Position numbers and translations under genes: made by a program. DNA of 64,000 bases. It comes from Actinotalea sp. JY-7876. GTDB lineage: Bacteria > Actinomycetota > Actinomycetes > Actinomycetales > Cellulomonadaceae. Below the pieces are notes generated by a model, which did no database searches, was not told where the DNA came from, and saw only the letters and a list, made by a program, of their open reading frames with translations. The stretch lies in assembly GCF_014042015.1 (NCBI RefSeq), contig NZ_CP059493.1, forward strand, positions 1,674,001-1,738,000, read 5' to 3'. Positions 38,934 through 47,160 of this stretch are shown in pieces. Position 1 is the first letter of the stretch. Each line of letters starts with the position of its first letter.

Positions 38934-39482
38934 ATGCGCATCTACACCAAGGTCGGCGACGACGGCACGACGGGCCTCTTCCTCGGGAGCCGCGTCTCCA
39001 AGGCGGACGTGCTGGTGGACGCCTACGGCGACGTCGACGAGGCCGTCTCGCTGCTCGGCGTCGCGCGCGCGGCGTGCACCGAGGAACGCCTCGCGACCCT
39101 CCTCTTCGAGCGCCAGCGCGAGCTCTTCGTGGCGGCCGCGGACCTCGCGACGAACCCCGCCCACCGGGACCGGCTGCAGCCCGGCATCTCGCTCGTGACC
39201 CAGGAGATGGTCGACCGCGTCGAAGGGCTGATCGACGAGCTCGTCCGCGAGCACCCCCTGCGCCCCGTCTTCGTCGTGCCGGGCGCGACGCCCCTGGCCG
39301 CGGCGATCGACCACGCGCGCACGGTGGTGCGGCGCGCGGAGCGCAACGTGGTGCGCGCCCAGGACGCGGGTCACCGGGTCAGCCCGCTCGTGCTGCAGTA
39401 CCTGAACCGGCTCTCGGACCTGGTGTTCGTGCTCGCGCGCTACGCCGCCCGTGGCGTGGACGAGGCGGCGAGCCACGACTGA
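38934..39482 (+). CDS. pduO: PduO-type cob(I)alamin adenosyltransferase
   Basis: 182 residues, full length for the PduO family. The N-terminal ATP loop RIYTKVGDDGTTGLF, FVVPGATPLAAAIDHARTVVRRAERNV and QYLNRLSDLVFVLARYAAR are diagnostic. It transfers adenosyl from ATP to cob(I)alamin, making the coenzyme used by NrdJ. It is divergent from the B12 importer; its promoter overlaps the template of the riboswitch on the other strand. Start ATG 38934 has AGGA eight bases upstream. Confidence 0.95.
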   Translation: MRIYTKVGDDGTTGLFLGSRVSKADVLVDAYGDVDEAVSLLGVARAACTEERLATLLFERQRELFVAAADLATNPAHRDRLQPGISLVTQEMVDRVEGLIDELVREHPLRPVFVVPGATPLAAAIDHARTVVRRAERNVVRAQDAGHRVSPLVLQYLNRLSDLVFVLARYAARGVDEAASHD

Positions 39483-39543
39483 CCACTAGAGTCGGCGCCG
39501 ACCGAGGCGCGCCGGCGCCTCCGCGGCGCAGCGAGGGGGTCGC

Positions 39544-40173
39544 GTGGCGTTCGAGCTGGACCCGTGCCGCATCCGCACCACCGAGGGCGAGCTGCTCGTC
39601 CAGGGCTTCGTGCGTGAGCACTGGGGCACAGGCGCCGAGGTGGAGGTCGACCACGAGGCGGGCGGCTGGATCCAGGACGGCGACGCCGTGCTCCTCGAGG
39701 TCCTCAGCTCCGTGCGCGGTGCCTGCACCTTCGACGCCGTCGTCGTCGCCTCCGGTGAGCGACGGGTCGAGCTCTGCGACCTCGTCCTGCGCGAGACCGT
39801 GCAGATGCGCTCCGCCGTCCGCGTCCCGACCAGCATCCCGGTCACCCTGCACCCCGTCGGGCCTCCCGCGCGCACCGGTGAGGACGCCGAGCCGGACGTC
39901 CAGGGCGTCCTCATCGACGTCAGCGCCACCGGCGTCCGGGTGCGTCTCGCGGAACCGCTGGACCAGGGCACCCGCTTCACCTTCCGCCTCGACGCCACGC
40001 GTGTGCCCCTCGACCTGCAGCTCGAGGTCCTGCGAGGCCACGAGATCGGCGGCGCCACGGCCGTGGGCTGCCGTCTCGTCGACGTCTCCGAGCGGGAGAC
40101 CGACGAGCTGTTCCGCTTCGTGCTCGAGGAGCAGCGCCGGCTCCTGGCGCAGCGCGCCGCCGAAGATCGTTGA
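39544..40173 (+). CDS. PilZ domain protein (c-di-GMP binding, YcgR-like)
   Basis: 209 residues. An N-terminal YcgR-like beta domain (about 1-90) is followed by a PilZ domain (about 92-195) with the RxxxR site MRSAVR and the D-x-S-A-x-G motif DVSATGVRV, both needed for c-di-GMP binding. A role in c-di-GMP-dependent surface behaviour is expected; the partner is unknown. Start GTG 39544. The stop lies inside an inverted repeat (40168-40200). Confidence 0.88.
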   Translation: MAFELDPCRIRTTEGELLVQGFVREHWGTGAEVEVDHEAGGWIQDGDAVLLEVLSSVRGACTFDAVVVASGERRVELCDLVLRETVQMRSAVRVPTSIPVTLHPVGPPARTGEDAEPDVQGVLIDVSATGVRVRLAEPLDQGTRFTFRLDATRVPLDLQLEVLRGHEIGGATAVGCRLVDVSERETDELFRFVLEEQRRLLAQRAAEDR

Positions 40174-40200
40174 CGCGTCACGTATTCTGACGCGTCAACG
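40168..40200. promoter_or_regulatory. dyad containing two TGACGCGTCA palindromes
   Basis: 13-bp arms CGTTGACGCGTCA / TGACGCGTCAACG flank CGTATTC. Each arm contains the 10-bp palindrome TGACGCGTCA, 17 bp centre to centre. It spans the PilZ stop codon and includes TATTCT, a possible -10 for the DUF3105 gene. It could be the PilZ terminator, an operator, or both. Confidence 0.65.
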
Positions 40201-40223
40201 ACCGAGCCGGCCCCAGGAGCGAC

Positions 40224-40856
40224 GTGAGCAAGGCATCCACCCGAGACGACCGGCGCGCCCAGCTCGCCGCCCTCCAGGAGCAGCAGCGCCGCGCCGAGCG
40301 CCGTCGCAACGGCCTGATCATCGGGATCTCGGTGGTGGTGGCCCTGGCGCTCATCGTCCCGGCGATCGTCCTGATCTCCGGTGAGCAGCGGCGCCAGTCC
40401 GAGGTCGAGGCGGCGGCGAACCGCCCGATCGAGGGCATCGCGGAGGTGGAGGTGCCCTCCGCGAACCACGTCCAGGAGGACGTCGAGTACGAGCAGTCGC
40501 CCCCCGTCGGCGGCGACCACCACCCGACGTGGCAGAACTGCGGCTTCTACTCCGAGCCGGTGGTCGAGGAGTACGCGGTCCACTCGCTCGAGCACGGCGC
40601 GGTCTGGATCACCTACGCGCCCGACCTGGCCGGCGACGAGGTCGCCCAGCTCGAGGCGCTCGCCGATCGTCACCCCTACGTGCTGGTGAGCCCGCGCGAC
40701 GACGTCGCCGCGCCCGTCACCCTCTCGGCCTGGGGGCTGCAGCTCGAGGTCGACTCGGCCTCGGACGAGCGGGTCGGCGTCTTCCTCACCAAGTACCTGC
40801 AGGGGCCGCAGACCCTCGAGCCCGGCGCCGCGTGCACGGGCGGCATGGGCGCGTGA
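40224..40856 (+). CDS. DUF3105 membrane-anchored protein
   Basis: 210 residues: charged coiled N-terminus (to about 28), one TM helix (about 29-52), then an extracytoplasmic domain with the DUF3105 marks GGDHHPTWQNCGFYSEPV and AVHSLEHGAVWITYAPD. The His-rich and Cys residues suggest a metal site. It is followed 14 bp later by a DUF305 gene; the two families often sit together and are suspected in copper or metal handling. Function is not established. Start GTG 40224 behind CAGGAGCGAC. Confidence 0.88.
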   Translation: MSKASTRDDRRAQLAALQEQQRRAERRRNGLIIGISVVVALALIVPAIVLISGEQRRQSEVEAAANRPIEGIAEVEVPSANHVQEDVEYEQSPPVGGDHHPTWQNCGFYSEPVVEEYAVHSLEHGAVWITYAPDLAGDEVAQLEALADRHPYVLVSPRDDVAAPVTLSAWGLQLEVDSASDERVGVFLTKYLQGPQTLEPGAACTGGMGA

Positions 40857-40870
40857 GCGCCGGATCGTGA

Positions 40871-41542
40871 GTGCTGATCGTGAGTGCTGACGCGCCCGCG
40901 GCCGCGCCCGCGCGTGCTGGCGTGGGCCGCGTCGTCCTGGTCGCCGTCGCCGTGGTGGCCCTCGCCGCGGGCGCCGCGATCGGCCTGCTCGCGGGCGGCT
41001 CGCTGCTGCGCCCGGCCGCGCCCGTGGAGGGCTCGGTGGACGCGGGGTTCGCTCGCGACATGTCGGTGCACCACGGGCAGGCCGTCGAGATGGCGGTGCT
41101 GGTCCGCGACCGCAGCCAGGACCCTGCCGTCCGGCAGCTGGCGCTCGACATCCTCGTCACGCAGGGGCACCAGCAGGGGCAGATGTTCGGCTGGCTCGCG
41201 ACGTGGGGCCTGAGCCCGACGTCGAGCGCGCCGCCGATGGCGTGGGCGGGCGACCACGAGCACGGCGGGCAGTCCGCCGACGGCGGGATGCCGGGCCTGG
41301 TGACCTCCGACCAGCTGGCGCGGCTCGAGGCGGCCGACGGCGCGGAGGCGGACCGGCTCTTCCTCGCGCTGATGATCCCGCACCACCGGGGCGGCGTCGC
41401 GATGGCCGAGGTCGCCACGGAGCGCGCGACGCAGCCGCAGGTCCGCCGACTGGCCGAGGCCGTGGTCGCGTCCCAGGCGGCCGAGATCACGCTCCTCGAG
41501 CAGATGCTCGACGAGCGGGGCGGGCCGCCGGCCGACCTCTAG
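40871..41542 (+). CDS. DUF305 family protein, membrane-anchored
   Basis: About 223 residues: a TM helix (about 21-43) followed by a DUF305 four-helix domain with paired His motifs DMSVHHGQAVEMAVLV and MIPHHRGGVAMAEVA, plus a His/Met-rich loop (DHEHGG). The HH sites imply metal binding, copper being the usual suggestion. Two in-frame GTG starts (40871 and 40880) lie in a 13-bp tandem duplication of GATCGTGAGTGCT, so the start is ambiguous by three codons. Confidence 0.88.
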   Translation: MLIVSADAPAAAPARAGVGRVVLVAVAVVALAAGAAIGLLAGGSLLRPAAPVEGSVDAGFARDMSVHHGQAVEMAVLVRDRSQDPAVRQLALDILVTQGHQQGQMFGWLATWGLSPTSSAPPMAWAGDHEHGGQSADGGMPGLVTSDQLARLEAADGAEADRLFLALMIPHHRGGVAMAEVATERATQPQVRRLAEAVVASQAAEITLLEQMLDERGGPPADL

Positions 41543-41569
41543 GGTCGGCCGGCGACGTCCGCCCGGCGC

Positions 41570-43381
41570 TCAGACCCGCGGCGCGCGCGCCGGGGCGGGG
41601 CGACGCGGACCCGAGTGCTTGGTGCCGGGGTGCGCCGTGGCCCGGGCAGCGGACCGCACACGCGGGCCCTCGTCCACGGCGATGCGCAGCGGCCGGCCGG
41701 CGACGCGCGCGCCGCCGATGCGGCGGAACGCCTCGGGGGAGAGGGTGGCGTCGATCTCCACGAGGCTGAAGCTCGCGAAGATGTCGATCTTGCCGAGGTC
41801 CTTGCCGCTGAGGCCGCCCTCGCCGGTCAGGGCACCGACGATCGCCTCCGGGCGGGCGCCGTGGGTGTGGCCGACCGCGACCCGGTACCGGGTGCCGCGC
41901 GTGGGCCGCAGGGAGGCCGTGCGCGCCCGCTCCTCGCTCGTGAAGGAGACCCGTCCGTCGTCGCTGCGCGCGCCGCGTGCCTGCTGCAGCGGCGCGGCCT
42001 CGATCTCGTCGGCGGGCATGGGGCCCTCGTCGCCGACGGCCAGCGCGGCCAGGACGGCGGCGAGCTCGGCCGCGTCGACGTCCGACGTCGCGAGGAACTC
42101 GCGGACCGCCGTGCGGTACATGTCCAGGCGGCCGGCCTCGATGCGCTCGCCCGTGCGCCCGAGGATCTTGGCGACGCGGTGCGCCGAGACGTCGGCGGGC
42201 GTCGGGATGGAGGCCTCCTCGAGGCGCTGACGCGTGGTCCGCTCGATCGCGCGGAGCCGGCCCTGCTCGTTGGGGGTGACGAAGGTCAGCGCGGTGCCGG
42301 TGCGCCCGGCGCGGCCGGTGCGCCCGATGCGGTGGACGTAGGCCTCCGGCTCGGTCGGGACGTCGAAGTTCACGACGAGACCGACGCGCTCCACGTCGAG
42401 GCCGCGCGCGGCGACGTCGGTCGCCACCAGCACGTCGAGGCTGCCGGAGCGCAGGCGCTCGACGAGCTTCTCCCGGTCCTTCTGCGCGACGTCGCCCGAG
42501 ATGGTCGCGGCGGAGATGCCGCGCTCGGCGAGCGCCACGCCCACCTCCTCGGCGGCGCCCCGGGTGCGGGTGAAGACGATCGCGGCGTCCGCGTCCGACG
42601 TCGCGAGGACGCGGGCGAGGGCGCCGATCTTGTGGCGGAAGGGCACGACGGCGAAGGTCTGCTTGACGTTCGCGACGGTCGACGCCTGGCGCGACGTGGC
42701 GATCTGCACCGGGTCCTTGAGGTGCTGCGCGGCGACGCGGACGATCGGCGGCGGCATCGTCGCGGAGAACAGCGCGACCTGACGCTCCTTGGGGGCGCGG
42801 GCGAAGATGTTGTCGACGTCCTCCGCGAAGCCCATGCGGAGCATCTCGTCCGCCTCGTCCAGGACGAGGAAGTTGATCGCGTCGAGCCGCAGCGTGCGGC
42901 GCTCGAGGTGGTCGATCACGCGGCCCGGCGTGCCGACGACGATCTGGGCGCCGCGGGCCAGGGCGCGCTGCTGCGGGAGGAAGGGCGAGCCGCCGTAGAC
43001 GGCGACGACGCTCACGCCCGGCAGGTGCTTGGCGAAGGTCTCGAGCGCATCGGCCACCTGCATGGCGAGCTCGCGGGTGGGGGCCAGGACGAGGCCCTGC
43101 ACCTGGCCGAGGTCCGGGTCGACCGCCGCGAGGAGGGGCAGGCCGAACGCCGCCGTCTTGCCCGTGCCGGTCTGGGCGACGCCCGTGATGTCGCGCCCGG
43201 CGAGCAGGGCGGGGATGGCTGCCTGCTGGATCGGCGTGGGGCGCGTGAAGCCGAGGTCGAGCACCGCGCGCAGGAGCGGCTCGGGCAGGCCGAGGTCGAC
43301 GAGGTCGAGCTCGCGCGACTCGGAGGGGGCTGCCGGGGCGTTCGAGGGCATGGCAGGCAGCGAGGAGGCAGTCGTGGTCAC
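41570..43381 (-). CDS. deaD: DEAD-box RNA helicase (CsdA/DeaD-like)
   Basis: About 603 residues: Q motif (FTRPTPIQQAAIPALL), motif I AQTGTGKT, Ia PTRELA, DEAD, SAT, and the C-terminal RecA lobe with ATDVAARGLD and HRIGRTGRAGRTG. A DbpA/CsdA-type RNA-binding domain follows (about 485-560; YRVAVGHTHGARPEAIVGALTGEGGL), then a basic Arg/Pro tail. It unwinds structured RNA in ribosome assembly and cold adaptation. Start set at GTG 43381 (MTTTASS); ATG 43351 is the alternative. The 130 bp upstream contain several GC hairpins, a plausible structured cold-shock leader. Confidence 0.93.
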   Translation of the reverse strand: MTTTASSLPAMPSNAPAAPSESRELDLVDLGLPEPLLRAVLDLGFTRPTPIQQAAIPALLAGRDITGVAQTGTGKTAAFGLPLLAAVDPDLGQVQGLVLAPTRELAMQVADALETFAKHLPGVSVVAVYGGSPFLPQQRALARGAQIVVGTPGRVIDHLERRTLRLDAINFLVLDEADEMLRMGFAEDVDNIFARAPKERQVALFSATMPPPIVRVAAQHLKDPVQIATSRQASTVANVKQTFAVVPFRHKIGALARVLATSDADAAIVFTRTRGAAEEVGVALAERGISAATISGDVAQKDREKLVERLRSGSLDVLVATDVAARGLDVERVGLVVNFDVPTEPEAYVHRIGRTGRAGRTGTALTFVTPNEQGRLRAIERTTRQRLEEASIPTPADVSAHRVAKILGRTGERIEAGRLDMYRTAVREFLATSDVDAAELAAVLAALAVGDEGPMPADEIEAAPLQQARGARSDDGRVSFTSEERARTASLRPTRGTRYRVAVGHTHGARPEAIVGALTGEGGLSGKDLGKIDIFASFSLVEIDATLSPEAFRRIGGARVAGRPLRIAVDEGPRVRSAARATAHPGTKHSGPRRPAPARAPRV

Positions 43382-43614
43382 GGTGTCCGCATCGGTCGAG
43401 GTGGGTCCAGGCGGTGCCTCGCCGTGTCGGCGGGGCCGTCCGTCGCTGTCCCGAACTCTCGATCGGCCGGCTCTGGGCCGGCTGCACACAGCCGCCGATG
43501 TCGGCGGTCACACACAGGGAAGGGCGACGTGCTCCTGGGGATTCGCGGTCCACCCTACCGGTCGACCGGCGCGGCGTCCGGGTTCGCGGCCGTGACGCCC
43601 GCCACCCCCGACGA

Positions 43615-43634
43615 CACAAGCCTCCGGGGTTGTG
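43615..43634 (-). terminator. hairpin after the SDR gene
   Basis: CACAAGCC / GGGTTGTG, 8-bp stem with one mismatch and a 4-nt loop, starting 8 bp after the SDR stop (minus strand). Confidence 0.45.
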
Positions 43635-43641
43635 CCCACCC

Positions 43642-45159
43642 TTACCAGCCCGCGGGCTTGTAGTCCTTGAGGAAGACGCCGTAGACGTCCTCGCCGGCCT
43701 CGCCGCGCACGATCGGGTCGTAGACCCGCGCGGCGCCGTCGACGAGGTCGAGCGGGGCGTGGAAGCCCTCCGTGGCGAGGCGCACCTTCGTGGGGTGCGG
43801 GCGCTCGTCCGTGATCCAGCCCGTGTCGACGCTGGTCATGAGGATGCCGTCCCGCGCGAGCTCGGCGGCGCTCGTGCGCGTCAGCATGTTGACCGCGGCC
43901 TTGGCCATGTTGGTGTGCGGGTGCCCGGGGCCCTTGTAGCCGCGGGAGAAGACGCCCTCCATGGCGGAGACGTTGACGATGTACGTCCGGCGCGCGGGCG
44001 AGGCCGCGAGCGAGGGACGCAGGCGGCTGACGAGGATGAACGGCGCCGTCTCGTTGCAGAGCTGGACCTCGAGCATCTCGAGGGGGTCCACCTGGTCGAC
44101 CGTGGCGACCCAGCTGTTGGTGTCGTGCAGGTCCGGCAGGAGGCCGCCCGCGTCGATGGTCCCGCTCGCGCCGCTCGTGAGGCGCTCGAGCGACGTCGAG
44201 CCGGCCCGCAGCGCCGCGGCGGTGAGCCGGTCGGCCCCCTCGGTGGTGCTGGTGTCGTCGTCGTGGTGGGCCACGGCGGTGGTGCCGACCGAGCGCACGA
44301 GGGCTGCCGGGTGCGCGTCGCTGGCGTGGTCGAAGGTCACCAGGCGCGGGAGGGGGCCGTCGGGCAGCGGCGCGCTCTCGGCCTCGACGAGCGGTGCGTA
44401 GGAGCCGGCGGACCGGCGCACCGTCTGCGCCGCGTTGTTGATCAGCACGTCGAGCGGACCCGCCGCGGCCACCTCGTCGGCGAGGGCGACGACCTGCGCC
44501 GGGTCGCGCAGGTCGATGCCGACGACCGTGAGGCGGTCGATCCACTCGTGCGCGTCGGGCATGGAGGAGAACCGGCGCACGGCGTCGCGGGGGAACCGGG
44601 TCGTGATGGTGGTGTGGGCACCGTCGCGCAGCAGCCGCAGGGCGATGTACATGCCGATCTTGGCGCGGCCGCCGGTGAGCAGCGCGCGGCGCCCGGTGAG
44701 GTCGGTGCGCGCGTCGCGCTTGGCGTGGTTGAGGGCGGCGCACTGCGGGCACAGCTGGTGGTAGAACGCGTCGACCTGGCTGTACAGCTCCTTGCAGATG
44801 TAGCAGGCGCGCGGTCGCAGCAGGGTGCCGGCGCTCGCGCCGCGGGTCTGGGACACGAGCGGCAGGCCGGCCGTCTCGTCGTCGATGCGCTGCGGGCTGC
44901 CCGTGGCGGTCGCGGCCACGACGGCGGCGTCCTGCGCGCTCACGGCGGCGCGGCGGTCCAGGCGCCGCTGCTTCTTCACCGCCTTGAAGAGGCGGGCGGT
45001 GGCGCGTCGCAGCGCGAGGGCGTCCGGGTGGTCCTCGGGGAGCTGCTCCGCACGCCGGAGCACGTCGAGGCACGCGGCGAGCTCGGTGGGCTCGATCGCG
45101 TCGGGGGAGCTCGCGGACGGGGTCGCGGGGGACGTGGTGGGGGTGGTGGTGCGCTGCAC
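43642..45159 (-). CDS. zinc-ribbon SDR oxidoreductase with altered active site
   Basis: 505 residues. About residues 50-105 are helical and basic, 118-145 form a zinc ribbon (CYICKELYS...LCPQCAALNH), and the rest is a Rossmann SDR domain (RALLTGGRAKIGMYIALRLLRDG; VLINNAAQ). At the catalytic site the expected Tyr of YxxxK is Thr in PHTNMAKAA, although NVSAMEGVFS supplies Ser and the Lys is kept. About 100 residues are inserted between NNAAQ and the active site. It is divergent from a DUF6421 gene. Start GTG 45159 has GAGGACC upstream. Activity may be non-classical or lost. Confidence 0.8.
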   Translation of the reverse strand: MQRTTTPTTSPATPSASSPDAIEPTELAACLDVLRRAEQLPEDHPDALALRRATARLFKAVKKQRRLDRRAAVSAQDAAVVAATATGSPQRIDDETAGLPLVSQTRGASAGTLLRPRACYICKELYSQVDAFYHQLCPQCAALNHAKRDARTDLTGRRALLTGGRAKIGMYIALRLLRDGAHTTITTRFPRDAVRRFSSMPDAHEWIDRLTVVGIDLRDPAQVVALADEVAAAGPLDVLINNAAQTVRRSAGSYAPLVEAESAPLPDGPLPRLVTFDHASDAHPAALVRSVGTTAVAHHDDDTSTTEGADRLTAAALRAGSTSLERLTSGASGTIDAGGLLPDLHDTNSWVATVDQVDPLEMLEVQLCNETAPFILVSRLRPSLAASPARRTYIVNVSAMEGVFSRGYKGPGHPHTNMAKAAVNMLTRTSAAELARDGILMTSVDTGWITDERPHPTKVRLATEGFHAPLDLVDGAARVYDPIVRGEAGEDVYGVFLKDYKPAGW

Positions 45160-45232
45160 GGCGGTGGTCCTCGGTCGGTGGCGGCGCCCGGATCGGCCGG
45201 AGAGCGCCCGGACAACTGTACGCACCGCATCG

Positions 45233-45261
45233 TTGACCCCCCGATCCCGCGCCCCTAGCGT
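45233..45261 (+). promoter_or_regulatory. sigma-70-type promoter of the DUF6421 gene
   Basis: TTGACC (45233-45238), 17-bp spacer, TAGCGT (45256-45261). Transcription would start near 45268, giving a leader of about 70 nt. On the opposite strand TACAGT (45220-45215) may serve the SDR gene. Confidence 0.75.
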
Positions 45262-45338
45262 GCCGTTACCCACCAGTAACCCAGCGGTGTCACGCTGCAC
45301 GAGCACCCGTCCTGCACCACCACCCGGTGAGGAGCACC

Positions 45339-47147
45339 ATGGCCGCCACGACCAGCACCGACAGCTCGCAGGCCGCGGTTCCGGACGTCGTCGTCCTGGG
45401 CCCCGGACGGGCGCCGGACGGTGAGGTGGCGACGCGGCTGGGCCGCGGCGCCGGGCTGCTGGTCGTCGGGGCGGACCCCTGGCACCCCGAGGTCGTCGCG
45501 CTGCTGGCCGCGCGCGGCATCGACGTCGTGCCCGTCCCGCCCCAGCCGGGCCCCTTGCGGCTCGACGCGGCGGCCGGTGTCACCGACCAGGACCTCGGGG
45601 CCTGGGTCGGCGACCTGGAGGGCACGCTGGGCGCCCACCTGGGCGTGACCGGGACGGCCGCCCCCTTCGTCCGGACGTCCGCGGGGGCCGTCTGCGGGGT
45701 CCTTGCCGAGGGCGAGCACGGCCGCACCGCGGTCGTGGCCGCCGACCTGACGCCGGGCGCCTCGGCCGCGGCGCTGCTGCGCAACCTCAGCGCGTGGTGC
45801 GCGCCCGAGCCGGCGCCGCTCGCGCCCGCGGCGGCCCTGTCCGGCGCGGTCGCCGATCCGGCGTGGCAGCGCCTCAAGGCCGCGGTGGCCTCGCTCCAGG
45901 CGGTCCAGGCCGCGGACGGATCCGTGCCGCAGGCCGCGGACCACGCGACCGCCCGCGCCGCCGTCGACGCCGTCCGCGCCGCGGTCGCCGCGCTGCGCCC
46001 ATGGTTCCCGCACGACGACGACTACCTGGCGGCCCTCGACGTCGACCTGGCCCGCTGGGCCGACGGCGGCTTCCTCGTGCCGGACTTCCTCGACTCGCTC
46101 GTCGCCTTCCAGCCGCAGCGGCACCGGATCGACGGGCTCCAGCACCTCGTGGTCTTCGGGATGTACACGCAGAACGGCAGCCCGGACCGGCACCTCGAGG
46201 CGGTGCTCGTCGAGGTGGTGTGGCCGGAGTTCGTCGCCGAGCTCGAGGCGGGGGACTACTCGAACGCGATGTTCGTGCCCATCCGCTTCGTCGACTTCAC
46301 GGCGGGGTACGACACCAACTCGGCGGTGCTCTTCCCCGAGACGGTCGCGATGCGCGCGGTGCCCACGTTCACGTGGGGCGCGATCTTCGCGGACCGCGAG
46401 GCGGCGCGCTTCCGGCGGGTGGTCCGGGCGGCGGCGGAGACGACGCGGCTGTCGCTGCCGCCGGACGCGGCCCGGCTCCTGGCGGACCAGCGCCTGGCCG
46501 AGGAGACCTTCGTCATGTGGGACCTCATCCACGACCGCACCCACATGCGCGGGGACCTGCCGTTCGACCCGTTCATGATCAAGCAGCGGATGCCGTACTT
46601 CCTCTACGCGCTCGAGGAGCTGCGCTGCGACCTCGTCGCCTTCCGGGAGGCGGTGCGCCTGCAGGACGAGGTGCCGCACGCCCGCCTCGTGCAGTACGCG
46701 GTCGTCTTCGACCGCATCTTCCGGTTCGCGATCACCGGCAGCCGGGTGCGGAACTACGACGGCCTGGGCGGGCAGCTGCTGTTCGCGTGGCTGCACCAGC
46801 ACCACGTCCTGCACTGGACGGACAACCGGCTCTCGATCGACTGGGAGGGCCTGCCGGACGTGGTGCTCGCGCTCGGCCGCGAGATCGAGGACCTGTACTG
46901 GCGCTCGATCGACCGGCCCAAGGTGTCGCACTGGCTCGCCGCGTACGGGCTCGTCTCCGCCACCCTCACGCCGCACCCGTCGTCCACCTGGGCGAAGGGC
47001 GCCGACGCGCTGCCGCTCGACGGCCCCCTCAAGGGCCTCACGGACGCGGTGCTGCCGGACGAGTTCCCGCTGTCGATGTTCTACGAGGCCCTGACGCGGC
47101 GCATCGGCGACGTGGTGGGCTCGACCGCGGGCATCACGGGGCGGTGA
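45339..47147 (+). CDS. DUF6421 family protein
   Basis: 602 residues, no TM helix. The C-terminal two thirds is strongly structured, with WDLIHDRTHMRGDLPFDPFMIKQRMPYFLYALEELRCDL (about residues 390-430), a His/Asp/Glu-rich block that looks like a metal centre. Further marks are HRIDGLQHLVVFGMYTQNGS and AWLHQHHVLHW. Family function is unknown to me; I recall it occurring next to zinc-ribbon SDR genes, as here (180 bp divergent). Start ATG 45339 has GAGGAG upstream. The next gene begins 14 bp after the stop. Confidence 0.82.
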   Translation: MAATTSTDSSQAAVPDVVVLGPGRAPDGEVATRLGRGAGLLVVGADPWHPEVVALLAARGIDVVPVPPQPGPLRLDAAAGVTDQDLGAWVGDLEGTLGAHLGVTGTAAPFVRTSAGAVCGVLAEGEHGRTAVVAADLTPGASAAALLRNLSAWCAPEPAPLAPAAALSGAVADPAWQRLKAAVASLQAVQAADGSVPQAADHATARAAVDAVRAAVAALRPWFPHDDDYLAALDVDLARWADGGFLVPDFLDSLVAFQPQRHRIDGLQHLVVFGMYTQNGSPDRHLEAVLVEVVWPEFVAELEAGDYSNAMFVPIRFVDFTAGYDTNSAVLFPETVAMRAVPTFTWGAIFADREAARFRRVVRAAAETTRLSLPPDAARLLADQRLAEETFVMWDLIHDRTHMRGDLPFDPFMIKQRMPYFLYALEELRCDLVAFREAVRLQDEVPHARLVQYAVVFDRIFRFAITGSRVRNYDGLGGQLLFAWLHQHHVLHWTDNRLSIDWEGLPDVVLALGREIEDLYWRSIDRPKVSHWLAAYGLVSATLTPHPSSTWAKGADALPLDGPLKGLTDAVLPDEFPLSMFYEALTRRIGDVVGSTAGITGR

Positions 47148-47160
47148 GAGGATTCACCGC

